A DNA stretch of 46,801 bases from Streptomyces sp. CNQ085 (GTDB lineage: Bacteria; Actinomycetota; Actinomycetes; Streptomycetales; Streptomycetaceae). This document shows, one piece after another, positions 18,265 through 25,885 of the stretch (positions are counted from its first letter, which is position 1; each line of letters begins with the position of its first letter). A program made the position numbers and the translations under genes. The stretch is from NCBI RefSeq assembly GCF_022614595.1, contig NZ_JAJFAU010000012.1, positions 9,073-55,873 on the forward strand, given 5' to 3'. The notes below the pieces were generated by a model. It saw nothing but the letters and a program-made list of their open reading frames with translations. It had not been told where the DNA came from and made no database searches.

Positions 18265-19112
18265 CGGCCCGTCCGCTCGCGGAGAAGCCGCCGGTACGTG
18301 CGCAGGCTGCCGACATCCGCCTCGTACCGCAGGGCGGTGACCAGCTCCGCCAGGTGGGACGGGTCGTCCGTGCCGACGGCGACCCTCCCCACCTGCGGCA
18401 GCCGGTAGGCGGTGCGGAACGCGGCCTGTACGGCGGAGAGACCGTCGTCAGGGTCTTGGACGAAGACCTGCGGGTCGAAGGTCTTCCACAGCGGGTCTCC
18501 GATCCCGCCTCCGAAGGGGCTCATGCCCCACAGCTGATCAGGTTCGAGGCCCCACCGTGCTGCCAGGGCTTCCGACGCTTCCAGGACGTCCACCGGAACC
18601 AGGAGCCCCGACCGGACCATGACCACGTCGGGCCTGGGCATGGTGCCGTCGACGAGGCCGGGCAGTGGGCGGGGATCCCATGAGGAGACGCCCCAGACCC
18701 CGCACAGCCCGTCCGCCGCAGCTCTCTCCAAGGCGGCGCACGCCGTACCCAGCGCTTCCTGACCAGCGGAGGAGCGTTCGGGCAGGGAGCGTTCCGGATT
18801 GTGCAGGAACACCAGGTCGGGGACGCGTCCGAGATCACGGTTGGTCTGTTCCACCGCTGCCCGGAGCCTGCCGGGGTCGAGTGAGTGCTCGGCCCCGCCG
18901 GCGGCCGGGAAGAACCCGACCTTGGTGGAGACCGTGAAGCGGGGCAGGAGGTCGCCCCCCACCCCCGCCAGGGCGGTGTGGGCCGAGAAGCCGTGGTAGT
19001 TGAAACTGGTGTCGATCGCCTCGACACCGAGTTCCAGCGCGCTGGTGAGGATCAGGCGCTCATGACGAGATCGGTGTAGCCCGAGGACAACTCGGGGGTC
19101 AGGCTCGCGCAC
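18252..19112 (-). CDS. Aldo/keto reductase family protein
   Basis: A protein of about 286 residues with the aldo/keto reductase barrel pattern: GVEAIDTSFNYHG (catalytic Asp, and Tyr in the NYHG loop), RFTVSTKVGFF (the Lys), DLVFLHNPERS (the HN pair of the active site) and C-terminal GRVAVGTDDPSHL cofactor contacts. It would reduce a carbonyl with NADPH. The GTG at 19112 is chosen because GGAGGAGG lies close upstream; this start is inside the 3' end of the JmjC gene (61-base overlap), so the two are coupled. It is the last gene of the minus-strand operon. The substrate is probably the operon's product, but this is inference. Confidence 0.82.
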   Translation of the reverse strand: MREPDPRVVLGLHRSRHERLILTSALELGVEAIDTSFNYHGFSAHTALAGVGGDLLPRFTVSTKVGFFPAAGGAEHSLDPGRLRAAVEQTNRDLGRVPDLVFLHNPERSLPERSSAGQEALGTACAALERAAADGLCGVWGVSSWDPRPLPGLVDGTMPRPDVVMVRSGLLVPVDVLEASEALAARWGLEPDQLWGMSPFGGGIGDPLWKTFDPQVFVQDPDDGLSAVQAAFRTAYRLPQVGRVAVGTDDPSHLAELVTALRYEADVGSLRTYRRLLRERTGRQRA

Positions 19113-20257
19113 AGTTCCTCCTCCACCAGGATCTTCGCCAGGGCTCCCACCTCGGCGCCCACGACCTGGGCGGCCTCGTCCAGCCGCACCGGGTGGCCGC
19201 TCAGGAGCAGGCGGAGTCCGGGCAGGGCCTTGGAGGCGAAGGTGAGTTTCTTGCCTGCGGCCACCACGGTGACCGTCTCCTGCTCCTCCTGGATCAGCGG
19301 CGGGAACTCGCTGACACACACCACGTCCTCAAGCGGTCCGAAGATCTCCAGGAAGGGAACGTGCCGACCGGAGGGAGCCTCGCGCTCGCGGAGCCGGAGG
19401 AACTCCGCCGGGCCGCGTGCGTCGAGGAGCCGGGAGGCCGCGTCGGTCAGCCGCCGTTCCTGGACCTGCCGCTCCTCCGGGCTGCCCCAGCGGTCGAGGT
19501 CGTGGCGGAACACCTCCTCCTGGCGGGACCAGTCGGCGAGCCAGGTCAGCCAGCTCACGGCGGTGCGCTTGGCGAACCCGAAGGTCACGTGGGTGCTGTG
19601 GCCGCCGCCCCGGCCCGCCCGGGTGGCGGCGTGCCAGTAGCCGCGGGGGATGTGCATGACGTCGCCGGCCTTCATGGTGCCGGTCCACACGATCTCCTCG
19701 CTGGGGGTGTTGTTCCGTTCGGCGTCCCGGAACATGGGCACGGGCCGTGACGTGCCACGCACCTCCCACTGCTTCTCCCCGGCGAGCTGGACGATGAGGA
19801 CGTCGTGGTCGTCCCAGTGCAGGTCGAAGCCGGAGGCGTCGTTGGTGGTCAGATACACGTTCGCCTGGACGTGCTCCCGGGACCACCACTGCAGGGCGCG
19901 GCACGTCACTTCCATCGTGGGGTCGAAGACGTTCGACTGGTCCAGGACCAGCGTCGCGCCCTCGCGCAGCAGGCTGCCCACGCGGCGCATGCCGGCCATC
20001 GGTACCGCCTGGCCCCTGGGTGTGACCTGCCGGTCCAGGTACGCGTCGGGGTGCAGCTCCTCGCCGCCTTTGAAGAAGCGGAACTGGGGGTTGGCCAGGC
20101 TCCGGCGCATGACCATGTCGAGCAGGCGCGCGGGCGTGAGCAGTCGGGTGACGAGCTGGGGATCGCCGATGCTTCCCCGGGCGAAGTCCTTTCCGAGCGG
20201 GGCCGGGCCGTCCCACCCCAGTGCCTCTTCGACGGCGCGGACCAGACGGTGCTCCAT
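19052..20257 (-). CDS. JmjC/cupin-type Fe(II) 2-oxoglutarate oxygenase-like protein
   Basis: A 401-residue member of the cupin-4/JmjC ribosomal-oxygenase group. The iron-binding triad is visible as H147-W-D149 in GFDLHWDDHDVLIVQL and the distal H209 in MHIPRGYWHAA. The C-terminal 130 residues hold a winged-helix-like region (LRLLLSGHPVRLDEAAQVV), as in bacterial YcfD-type proteins. Known relatives hydroxylate residues in proteins, and some act on peptide natural products. Here it directly follows a 53-residue peptide gene, so a role in modifying that peptide is an attractive inference. Start ATG; overlaps the aldo/keto reductase gene. Confidence 0.83.
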   Translation of the reverse strand: MEHRLVRAVEEALGWDGPAPLGKDFARGSIGDPQLVTRLLTPARLLDMVMRRSLANPQFRFFKGGEELHPDAYLDRQVTPRGQAVPMAGMRRVGSLLREGATLVLDQSNVFDPTMEVTCRALQWWSREHVQANVYLTTNDASGFDLHWDDHDVLIVQLAGEKQWEVRGTSRPVPMFRDAERNNTPSEEIVWTGTMKAGDVMHIPRGYWHAATRAGRGGGHSTHVTFGFAKRTAVSWLTWLADWSRQEEVFRHDLDRWGSPEERQVQERRLTDAASRLLDARGPAEFLRLREREAPSGRHVPFLEIFGPLEDVVCVSEFPPLIQEEQETVTVVAAGKKLTFASKALPGLRLLLSGHPVRLDEAAQVVGAEVGALAKILVEEELCASLTPELSSGYTDLVMSA

Positions 20258-20339
20258 GGGCTGTTCCCTTCCTTGCGTCAGATGGGAGGTGGAAGATGGA
20301 GGGGCCGCGTGCGCGGCCCCTCCACCGGAGAGCCGGCGG

Positions 20340-20501
20340 TTACGCCGCGTGGTTCAGGCCGTCGCCACCGGGCCAGGGGCCGTCACCGGAGCTGCCCTGT
20401 CCCGGGTCGGAGGCGCTGCTGTCGTGCCGGTCGTGGACGCTCGCGAGGACTTCCACGGCGACCAGAAGACCCTCCTCCACGGAGGGGGTGGTGTCTCCCA
20501 C
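20340..20501 (-). CDS. 53-residue peptide, candidate RiPP precursor
   Basis: A small gene of 54 codons. GGAAGGAG lies 6-8 bases upstream of the GTG. The peptide begins MGDTTPSVEEGLLVAVEVLA (a helical, acidic leader-like half) and ends in a Gly/Ser/Asp/Pro-rich half with one Trp, one Asn and a His (DGPWPGGDGLNHAA). It has no Cys and no signal peptide. It lies between the Cys-rich protein gene and the JmjC gene within a set of modifying enzymes including a radical SAM protein. The leader/core layout, the strong ribosome site and the setting suggest a precursor; I do not recognise a known precursor family. Confidence 0.62.
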   Translation of the reverse strand: MGDTTPSVEEGLLVAVEVLASVHDRHDSSASDPGQGSSGDGPWPGGDGLNHAA

Positions 20502-20655
20502 TTGGTGCTCCTTCCTCTACCGGTTCTCCCGCCGGGTTCGGCGGGAAGCTGTGGTGTGCGGAGGTGCTGGTGCTGCCGGGGCCGTCCCCGTGGCCGTAGG
20601 GGAGTCGTCCACGGGGACGGGGTAGGAGGGGGCGGCTCGCCGGCCCGGGCGGTGT

Positions 20656-21027
20656 TCAGCCGCGACGCGGGAAGCCGCCTCGTGCTCGGTGCCTTCCTCC
20701 ACGCCGCCTGCCGGGCGACTCGGCTCCGGCGGGAGCGCCGGGTTGCGCGGAGCGCGTCGGTGCGTCGTTGAGGAGGACGGCTTGCCAGACCTGCTCCTGC
20801 AGCTTCCGGATGCAGGGGCCGCAGGCGTACATCGGTGCCTGGACACCGGCCACGTTCACGGGACCGATCCACAGGACGCGGGTCCACCGCCGGCCGCAGT
20901 AGAGCCAGCAGGAGCCGTCGACCCACCGGTTTCGGTCGTCGGTGGCCGCCGGGGCGGGAAGCCCGCCCCGGGCGAAGTCGGGGATGCCCGGTGCCGCCCT
21001 GTGTGGCCCGGCCGGTTCCGGAAGCAC
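20656..21027 (-). CDS. Cys-rich small protein of unknown function
   Basis: A 123-residue protein. Its conserved-looking middle, WVDGSCWLYCGRRWTRVLWI followed by GPVNVAGVQAPMYACGPC, has two cysteine pairs (CX3C and CX2C) that could bind zinc, with an amphipathic helix after them (IRKLQEQVWQAVLL). The C-terminus is basic and disordered. A GGGGGAG ribosome site precedes the GTG start. It lies between the CYTH gene and the peptide gene, so it may be a partner or carrier in that pathway. No function can be assigned. Confidence 0.65.
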   Translation of the reverse strand: MLPEPAGPHRAAPGIPDFARGGLPAPAATDDRNRWVDGSCWLYCGRRWTRVLWIGPVNVAGVQAPMYACGPCIRKLQEQVWQAVLLNDAPTRSAQPGAPAGAESPGRRRGGRHRARGGFPRRG

Positions 21028-21045
21028 GGTGCTCCCCCCCGGGGG

Positions 21046-21633
21046 TCAGGTGCCCTGGGTGGGCACGGGGCGGGACTCGTCCTTCTCGGAGTCGGCGAAG
21101 AGGAGGGTGGGCTCGGAGAGGATGTCGCGGCCCGCCTCGCTCTTGTAGATCTCGTCGACGCTGCCGAACCGGGCCTCGGAGTAGTCGAGTTCGAGGAGGG
21201 CGGCGGCCTGGCGGACCGATGCCTCGTCCGGGCCCTCGATCTCGACGAAGGTGGGGAGGTCCGGCCAGGTGTCGAAGTCGAAGACGACCTCGCCCAGGCG
21301 CCACTCCTCCCGGTAGTTCTCCTGGTAGCGGACCTCGCGCAGCCCGATGCTGCGAAGGATCTCGGCCATGGCGTGCAGGTCGGCCACCTCGGTCTCGACC
21401 TCGGTGGTGCCGTCGATGGTGGTGGCGTCGGTGACCTGCTTGAGCGTGAGCGTGGACCGGGTGCCCTCGTTCCGCAGGCGGATCCAGGCGCCGACGTCGA
21501 GGGCGTCGTTCTCGAAGATCTTGCGGGTGAGGAGGGTGCGCGGGAGCACCTGGACGGTGCCGAGCCGGGTCAGCCTGGTCTGCAGGTCGGTGACGTCGAC
21601 GGCGAGGAACTTCGCTTCGTACTCGTGCTTCAT
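21046..21633 (-). CDS. CYTH-domain protein (class IV adenylate cyclase / triphosphatase type)
   Basis: A 195-residue CYTH protein. The N-terminal ExExK signature is E4-Y-E6-A-K8 (MKHEYEAKF); further charged strands of the triphosphate tunnel follow (IRLRNEGTRSTLTLKQ, EVETEVADL, VVFDFDTWPDLPTFVEIEGPD). The family acts on triphosphates or polyphosphates: CyaB cyclases and thiamine or RNA triphosphatases. The ATG overlaps the methyltransferase stop by 4 bases (ATGA), so the genes are tightly coupled. In a biosynthetic operon it could process a nucleotide-activated intermediate. The reaction is not predictable. Confidence 0.85.
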   Translation of the reverse strand: MKHEYEAKFLAVDVTDLQTRLTRLGTVQVLPRTLLTRKIFENDALDVGAWIRLRNEGTRSTLTLKQVTDATTIDGTTEVETEVADLHAMAEILRSIGLREVRYQENYREEWRLGEVVFDFDTWPDLPTFVEIEGPDEASVRQAAALLELDYSEARFGSVDEIYKSEAGRDILSEPTLLFADSEKDESRPVPTQGT

Positions 21634-22307
21634 GAGTCCTTCTTCCCGTAACGGTGGGAGGGGCCGGGCGTACGGGCCGCGAGGATCAGACCCATGCGAT
21701 GGGTGTGGTCCTGGAGCCGGCCGACGTGGGCCCGTTCGGTGAACTCGTTCGTGCGCAGCATGAGCAGCACGTTCCAGTCGCCGATGAAGTGGCGCCGGAG
21801 CCTTTCCGGGGACGTGTAGTGCTCGACCAGGTGGTGGCGGTGCTCGACGGGCATCATGAACTCCGCGCCGAAGAGGCCGCCCGGACCGACCAGGCGCTGC
21901 ATGTGGTGGACGAACTCGGCGAGCGGGCGGTGGTGGTTGGCACTGTAATGCCAGGAACAGCTCGTCCAGACCGCGTCGCAGGGCGTACCCGGCGGTTCGT
22001 TCTGGAGGAAGTCGCCCTCGACGACCTGCACGCGGTCGTGGAGCTCTTCAAGTTCGAGCCGGTCGGTCAGGCCCATCGCGTGGGCGTGCTCCTCACCCGG
22101 AAGGCGGACCTCGCCGCCGTGCAGGGCCGGCGGGTCGCGTTCGATGGCGATGACGCGGTAACCGGCGGCTGCCAGCGGCAGGACGAACTTGCCGTCGCTC
22201 GCGCCGACGACCGCGACGGTGGCGTCAGCGGCGATGTGCTCCCTCAGCGCGGCGAGGAACTGGGGGAAGAAGGTGAGAGTGTGCTCCCACAGGCTCTGTG
22301 TCCGCAC
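21630..22307 (-). CDS. Class I SAM-dependent methyltransferase-like protein
   Basis: A protein of about 225 residues with the Rossmann motif I VAVVGASDGKF at residues 31-41, an acidic residue at the end of the second strand (RVIAIERD), VEGDFLQNEPPG (motif II region) and AVWTSCSWHY. The sequence resembles small-molecule methyltransferases; the substrate is unknown. The GTG at 22307 has AAGGAG about 8 bases upstream. That start lies inside the 3' end of the kinase gene by 83 bases, an unusually long overlap; a later start would cut into the fold. The stop overlaps the CYTH start by 4 bases. Confidence 0.75.
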   Translation of the reverse strand: MRTQSLWEHTLTFFPQFLAALREHIAADATVAVVGASDGKFVLPLAAAGYRVIAIERDPPALHGGEVRLPGEEHAHAMGLTDRLELEELHDRVQVVEGDFLQNEPPGTPCDAVWTSCSWHYSANHHRPLAEFVHHMQRLVGPGGLFGAEFMMPVEHRHHLVEHYTSPERLRRHFIGDWNVLLMLRTNEFTERAHVGRLQDHTHRMGLILAARTPGPSHRYGKKDS

Positions 22308-22866
22308 GGTGGTGGGCTCCTTGCGTGTCGAAGGTGAGGATCGCCCGGAGGACTTCGTCGGGGTCGAGGCCGGTGGTGTCCACACGGTGCATCGGGAACC
22401 GGGCGTAGGCGGCGGTGAGCCGGTCGACGGTGGCCTCGGCGAGGGCGTCCCAGTGGATCACCGGCTTGTCCAGCCCGGCCAGGCGCCGCCGGCGCTCGTC
22501 CTCGTCGCAGGCCAGGTGGTAGGTGACGGGCTGCGGCAGGTCGGGCGGCAGCGTGATCCCGAGGCGGGTGCCGAAAGCGTGGTGGGTGGCCAGGCAGCGG
22601 GCGAAGTAGCTCTCCACGACGACCGGGATGCCGAGGGCGAGATGGCGCCGTATCTCGTCGGCCGCGGCGAACAGCGCGGAGAGGTGGAAGCACATCCGTG
22701 CCTCGACGTTCCCCCGCGTGTCCACGTCGCGCCGCAGGCGCTGGTAGGCGGGCGGTACGGTCGGGACCAGCACCGCGCCGCGAGCCGCCGCCAGCATCGG
22801 CGCGATGGTCGACTTGCCGGTGCCGCGGAGCCCTTCGAGGCTCTCGAACAGCGGGCGGTCAGACAC
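22225..22866 (-). CDS. P-loop nucleoside/nucleotide kinase-like protein
   Basis: A protein of about 213 residues with an N-terminal Walker A loop G12-LRGTGKST20 preceded by a hydrophobic strand, and the LID-like charged segment ACDEDERRRRLAGLD near residues 150-165, as in thymidylate-kinase-like proteins. It would phosphorylate a small molecule or nucleotide. The GTG at 22866 overlaps the end of the radical SAM gene by 8 bases, and its own 3' end overlaps the methyltransferase. With the CYTH protein and the HAD gene nearby it hints at phosphate chemistry in the pathway. Confidence 0.75.
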   Translation of the reverse strand: MSDRPLFESLEGLRGTGKSTIAPMLAAARGAVLVPTVPPAYQRLRRDVDTRGNVEARMCFHLSALFAAADEIRRHLALGIPVVVESYFARCLATHHAFGTRLGITLPPDLPQPVTYHLACDEDERRRRLAGLDKPVIHWDALAEATVDRLTAAYARFPMHRVDTTGLDPDEVLRAILTFDTQGAHHRADTEPVGAHSHLLPPVPRRAEGAHRR

Positions 22867-23761
22867 GGCCGTACACCACGTCCGGCACCGCGAGGGCCAG
22901 CTCGTCGGTGGCGGTGGGCCGGTGGACGATGCGGTTGGCGCGCTTGTCGTACCAGAAGGCGTGCGCGTCCCTGCCGACGGCCTTGCAGGACATGGTGAGC
23001 GCACCGCGCGGGTCGGCCTCGATCCGCTCGATCTCGGCCAGGCCGCCGGCGGGTGCGCAGACCTCCGGGGCGCCGTGCTCGGACAGGTCCTCGTCGACGA
23101 CCACCTCGACGGCCGGCTTGGCCTCCCGGAGCCGCTCGCGCAGGCGGGCGTACGCGGCGGGGTCGGTGACCAGGAGTTCCGGGTGGGCGGCGGCGTTGCC
23201 GACCGGACGCAGGCAGTGCAGCTTCAACTGCCTTACCCCGAAGTGTTCCAGGACGCGGACCAGCGGCAGTACCTCGTCGAGGTTGCGGGAGGTGACCGTC
23301 ATGGTCGCGCCCGTGGGGACGCCGAGTTCCCGGGCGAGGCCGAGCGCGTTCAGCGCGCTCTGGTAGCTCCCGGACCTGCGGATGTGGTCGTTGGTCGAGC
23401 CGACACCCTCCAACGAGACCCGCAGCAGGTCCAGGTGCGGGGCGATCTCGGCCAGCCGGCGCTCGATCCGGTAGCCGTTGGTGCAGATCTCGACCCGCAA
23501 GCCCAGCTCCTGCCGGGCGTGCCGGACCACCCGGGCGAGGTCCTTGTAGACGAACGGCTCGCCGCCGAGGAGGGTGACGGCCTCGGTGCCGTACCGGTTC
23601 CGCATGAGCGTGAGGAGGTTGGCGGCCTGCTCGGCGGTGAAGGCGTCGGCGTGCTGGAGCCGGGTGCCGTGGAAGCAGTGCAGGCACTCGAAGTTGCAGC
23701 GGTACAGCAGCTGCAGGTACAGCATCCGGATCCTGCGGATACCGGTGACTTCCGCGATCAC
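22859..23761 (-). CDS. Radical SAM enzyme
   Basis: A protein of about 300 residues. The [4Fe-4S]-SAM motif is C22-NFE-C26-LH-C29, followed by GGEPFVYKDLARVV (the GGE SAM-binding motif), EICTNGYRI and LLRVSLEG, all typical of the radical SAM barrel. The C-terminus contains a few further Cys (VCAPAGG, MSCKAV) that may contribute to an auxiliary cluster, but a full SPASM domain is not clear. The frame stays open to a GTG at 23830; I prefer the GTG at 23761 because GGAGGAGG lies 5 bases upstream. It is first in the coupled minus-strand set, so it is probably the key maturation or rearrangement enzyme. Confidence 0.85.
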   Translation of the reverse strand: MIAEVTGIRRIRMLYLQLLYRCNFECLHCFHGTRLQHADAFTAEQAANLLTLMRNRYGTEAVTLLGGEPFVYKDLARVVRHARQELGLRVEICTNGYRIERRLAEIAPHLDLLRVSLEGVGSTNDHIRRSGSYQSALNALGLARELGVPTGATMTVTSRNLDEVLPLVRVLEHFGVRQLKLHCLRPVGNAAAHPELLVTDPAAYARLRERLREAKPAVEVVVDEDLSEHGAPEVCAPAGGLAEIERIEADPRGALTMSCKAVGRDAHAFWYDKRANRIVHRPTATDELALAVPDVVYGRV

Positions 23762-23868
23762 GTGGGCCTCCTCCGGCCAGTCGCCTGGTTGGAGACCCGA
23801 TGGTGGCGGAGCGTATGGGGACCGCGTCACCGCGTATCCGGACGCTCCGAGGACGTCCCGGGACGTTT

Positions 23869-24561
23869 TCAGTGCGCCGCGAAGGACTCCAGGATCCTCA
23901 GGAGGTTCGCGGTGTCCGACAGGTCGGGCAGTACGGCGGGCGCGCCGGCGGCGGCCAGCTCCTCGGCGCTGTGGATGCCCGAGGCGACCGCGACGATCCC
24001 GGAGCCCGTGGTGAGTGCGGACTCCACGTCCCGTGGCGTGTCACCCACCAGCACCACGGGCACGTCGGAACGCACACCGCGAAGGAGGCGGGCGCGCTCC
24101 CGGGCGACGGCCACGAGGTCGGGGCGCTGGAGCGCGTCGGCACCGTAGGCTCCGACCGACAGGTCGAGCAGAGGGTCGAGGTCGAAGGCCGACAGCTTCA
24201 CCCGGGCGTTGGCCGCGATGTTCCCGGTCAGGATCGATGGCACCCAACCGTCCTGTACCGAGACGGCCTTGAGCGCGTCACGCACGCCCGGCAGAGCCGT
24301 CCCACGCCTGTGCAGCTCCTCAAGCCGCTCCTGGCCGGCGCGGGCGAGGGCGGCCTCGACGGCGGTCCAGTCCGGCTCGGGCAGGCCCTCGTGCAGGAAC
24401 ATCTCCCGCATGATCAGGCGGTCTGTGCGGCCCTCGGTCCGTGCCGGTCCGGTCGGCGGGCGGCCTGCCAGTGCCGAGAACGCGGCCGCGTAGATCTCCT
24501 TGCTCACCCCTGCGTTGTCGATGAGCGTGTGGTCGATGTCCCACAGGACGATGAGCTGCAT
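23869..24561 (-). CDS. HAD-superfamily hydrolase
   Basis: A 230-residue HAD phosphatase-like protein. Motif I is LWD8-I-D10-HTLID, motif II SILTGNIAA, and the acidic motif IV LVGDTPRDV with the second Asp pair; a helical cap (residues 15-90) marks subclass I. It would dephosphorylate a small molecule. The ATG at 24561 gives an N-terminus right at the HAD strand. It lies 107 bases upstream of the radical SAM start and is divergent from the HTH-DUF5919 gene, so that regulator may control this direction. Confidence 0.85.
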   Translation of the reverse strand: MQLIVLWDIDHTLIDNAGVSKEIYAAAFSALAGRPPTGPARTEGRTDRLIMREMFLHEGLPEPDWTAVEAALARAGQERLEELHRRGTALPGVRDALKAVSVQDGWVPSILTGNIAANARVKLSAFDLDPLLDLSVGAYGADALQRPDLVAVARERARLLRGVRSDVPVVLVGDTPRDVESALTTGSGIVAVASGIHSAEELAAAGAPAVLPDLSDTANLLRILESFAAH

Positions 24562-24648
24562 TCCGCCAGGGTAAGCACCCGGGTGCGGCGCCGGCCTCGC
24601 AGGAACGTCCCATAACGTCCTTGCCCGATCACGCCCGCCTCGGCTCCC

Positions 24649-25431
24649 ATGGACCCTGTGAACGAGCGACTTCACTCCGTACTCGCCCAGCGCGGCGTCC
24701 TGCCCGAGTCGCTTGCCGAAGCCTGCGGGGTGGACCCCAAGACCGTCAGCCGCTGGCTGGGCGGACGCGTACCCCATCCGCGACACCGCTTCCGTGTCGC
24801 GCAGCACCTGCGGGTGGAGGAGACGTTCCTCTGGCCAGCCCCGCAACCCCGGACCGGCCGCCCTGCCGCAGGATCAGGCGCCGAACTCGTCGGCACCTAC
24901 GCCAACCGCGCCAGCGTTCCCCGCGAGATGTGGCTCTCACTGCTGCGGGAGGCCCGGAAGGAGATCGGCGTACTCGTCTTCTCCGGCACGTTCTTCGCCC
25001 AGTCCAACCCGCACGTCGCCAAGATGCTCGCCGAGCGCGCGGCCGACGGGGTACGGGTCCGTCTGTGCTTCGGCGACCCGGCGGGCCGGGCGGTCGCCGT
25101 CCGGGGCCGGGAGGAAGGCATCGGCGACACCCTCGCCGCCAAGATCCGTGCCTCCCTGACCTACTACCGCTCCCTGCTCTCCGAGGAGGGATGCGAGGTG
25201 CGGCTGCACGACACCACGCTCTACACGTCGATGTTCCGCTACGACGACCACCTGCTGGTCAACCCGCACATCTGGGGACAGCCGGCCAGCGCCAACCCCC
25301 TGCTCCACCTCCGAAGAGTCGACACCTCCGGGTGGTTCGACAACTACGCTCAGAGCTTCGACGCCGTCTGGGCCGGTGCCCGGCCCTGGACGCCCGACCA
25401 GGAGGGGATGGCCGCCCATGGGCAGGACTGA
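24649..25431 (+). CDS. HTH-DUF5919 regulator-like protein
   Basis: A 260-residue protein. Residues 1-60 form an XRE-type helix-turn-helix (VLPESLAEACGVDPKTVSRWLGG), and residues 85-245 match the DUF5919 pattern (EIGVLVFSGTFFAQSNPHVAKML...RVRLCFGDPAG...LHDTTLYTSMFRYDDHLLVNPH), probably a phospholipase-D-like fold with ligand-sensing or catalytic use. It is divergent from the HAD/radical SAM operon, so it may regulate it. Its 3' end overlaps the NUDIX gene by 14 bases, and the two often travel together in Streptomyces in my recollection. Confidence 0.8.
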   Translation: MDPVNERLHSVLAQRGVLPESLAEACGVDPKTVSRWLGGRVPHPRHRFRVAQHLRVEETFLWPAPQPRTGRPAAGSGAELVGTYANRASVPREMWLSLLREARKEIGVLVFSGTFFAQSNPHVAKMLAERAADGVRVRLCFGDPAGRAVAVRGREEGIGDTLAAKIRASLTYYRSLLSEEGCEVRLHDTTLYTSMFRYDDHLLVNPHIWGQPASANPLLHLRRVDTSGWFDNYAQSFDAVWAGARPWTPDQEGMAAHGQD

Positions 25432-25885
25432 GTACTACCACGACCCCGACGCCCCCAAGGCGAACACCCTCATCCCCGCCAGCAACCTGCTCGTCGCCGA
25501 CGCGGACGGCGCCATCCTCCTCCAGCGCCGCCGCGACACCGGCCAGTGGGCCCTGCCCGGCGGCGCCCAGGACATCGGGGAGACGGCCGCGCAGTGCGCG
25601 GTGCGCGAGTGCCTGGAAGAGACCGGCATCATCGCCGAGATCACCGGCTTCCTCGGCGTCTACACCAACCCCCACCACATCGTCGCCTACACCGACGGCG
25701 AGATCCGCCAGCAGTACGAGACCACCTACATCGGCCGCCCAGTCGGCGGCGAGCCCACGATCAACGACGAGGCCGACGGCGTCCGCTTCGTTCCCCCGGC
25801 CGACCTGCATACGCTCGACATCCACCCGAGCATGCGCCGGCAGATCGGCGACTACCTCGCCGGCACCTACCCCCGCCTGGACTGA
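25418..25885 (+). CDS. NUDIX hydrolase
   Basis: A 155-residue protein with a perfect Nudix box from G49 to I71 (GxxxxxE at E55, REC at 63-65, EETG with E67/E68). It cleaves a nucleoside diphosphate linked to another moiety; the N-terminal PASNLLVADADGAILLQRRRD strand and W44 near the box fit ADP-ribose or dNTP-type members. The ATG lies inside the end of the HTH-DUF5919 gene. The 3' end overlaps the convergent HD-domain gene by 19 bases. Its substrate, and whether it belongs to the pathway or to housekeeping of the operon's nucleotides, are unknown. Confidence 0.88.
   Translation: MGRTEYYHDPDAPKANTLIPASNLLVADADGAILLQRRRDTGQWALPGGAQDIGETAAQCAVRECLEETGIIAEITGFLGVYTNPHHIVAYTDGEIRQQYETTYIGRPVGGEPTINDEADGVRFVPPADLHTLDIHPSMRRQIGDYLAGTYPRLD

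Noticed and set aside
20517..20846. Minus-strand frame overlapping the Cys-rich protein gene
   Set aside because: The overlapping Cys-rich frame has a better start site and protein-like composition; this one is Arg/Pro/Ser-rich.
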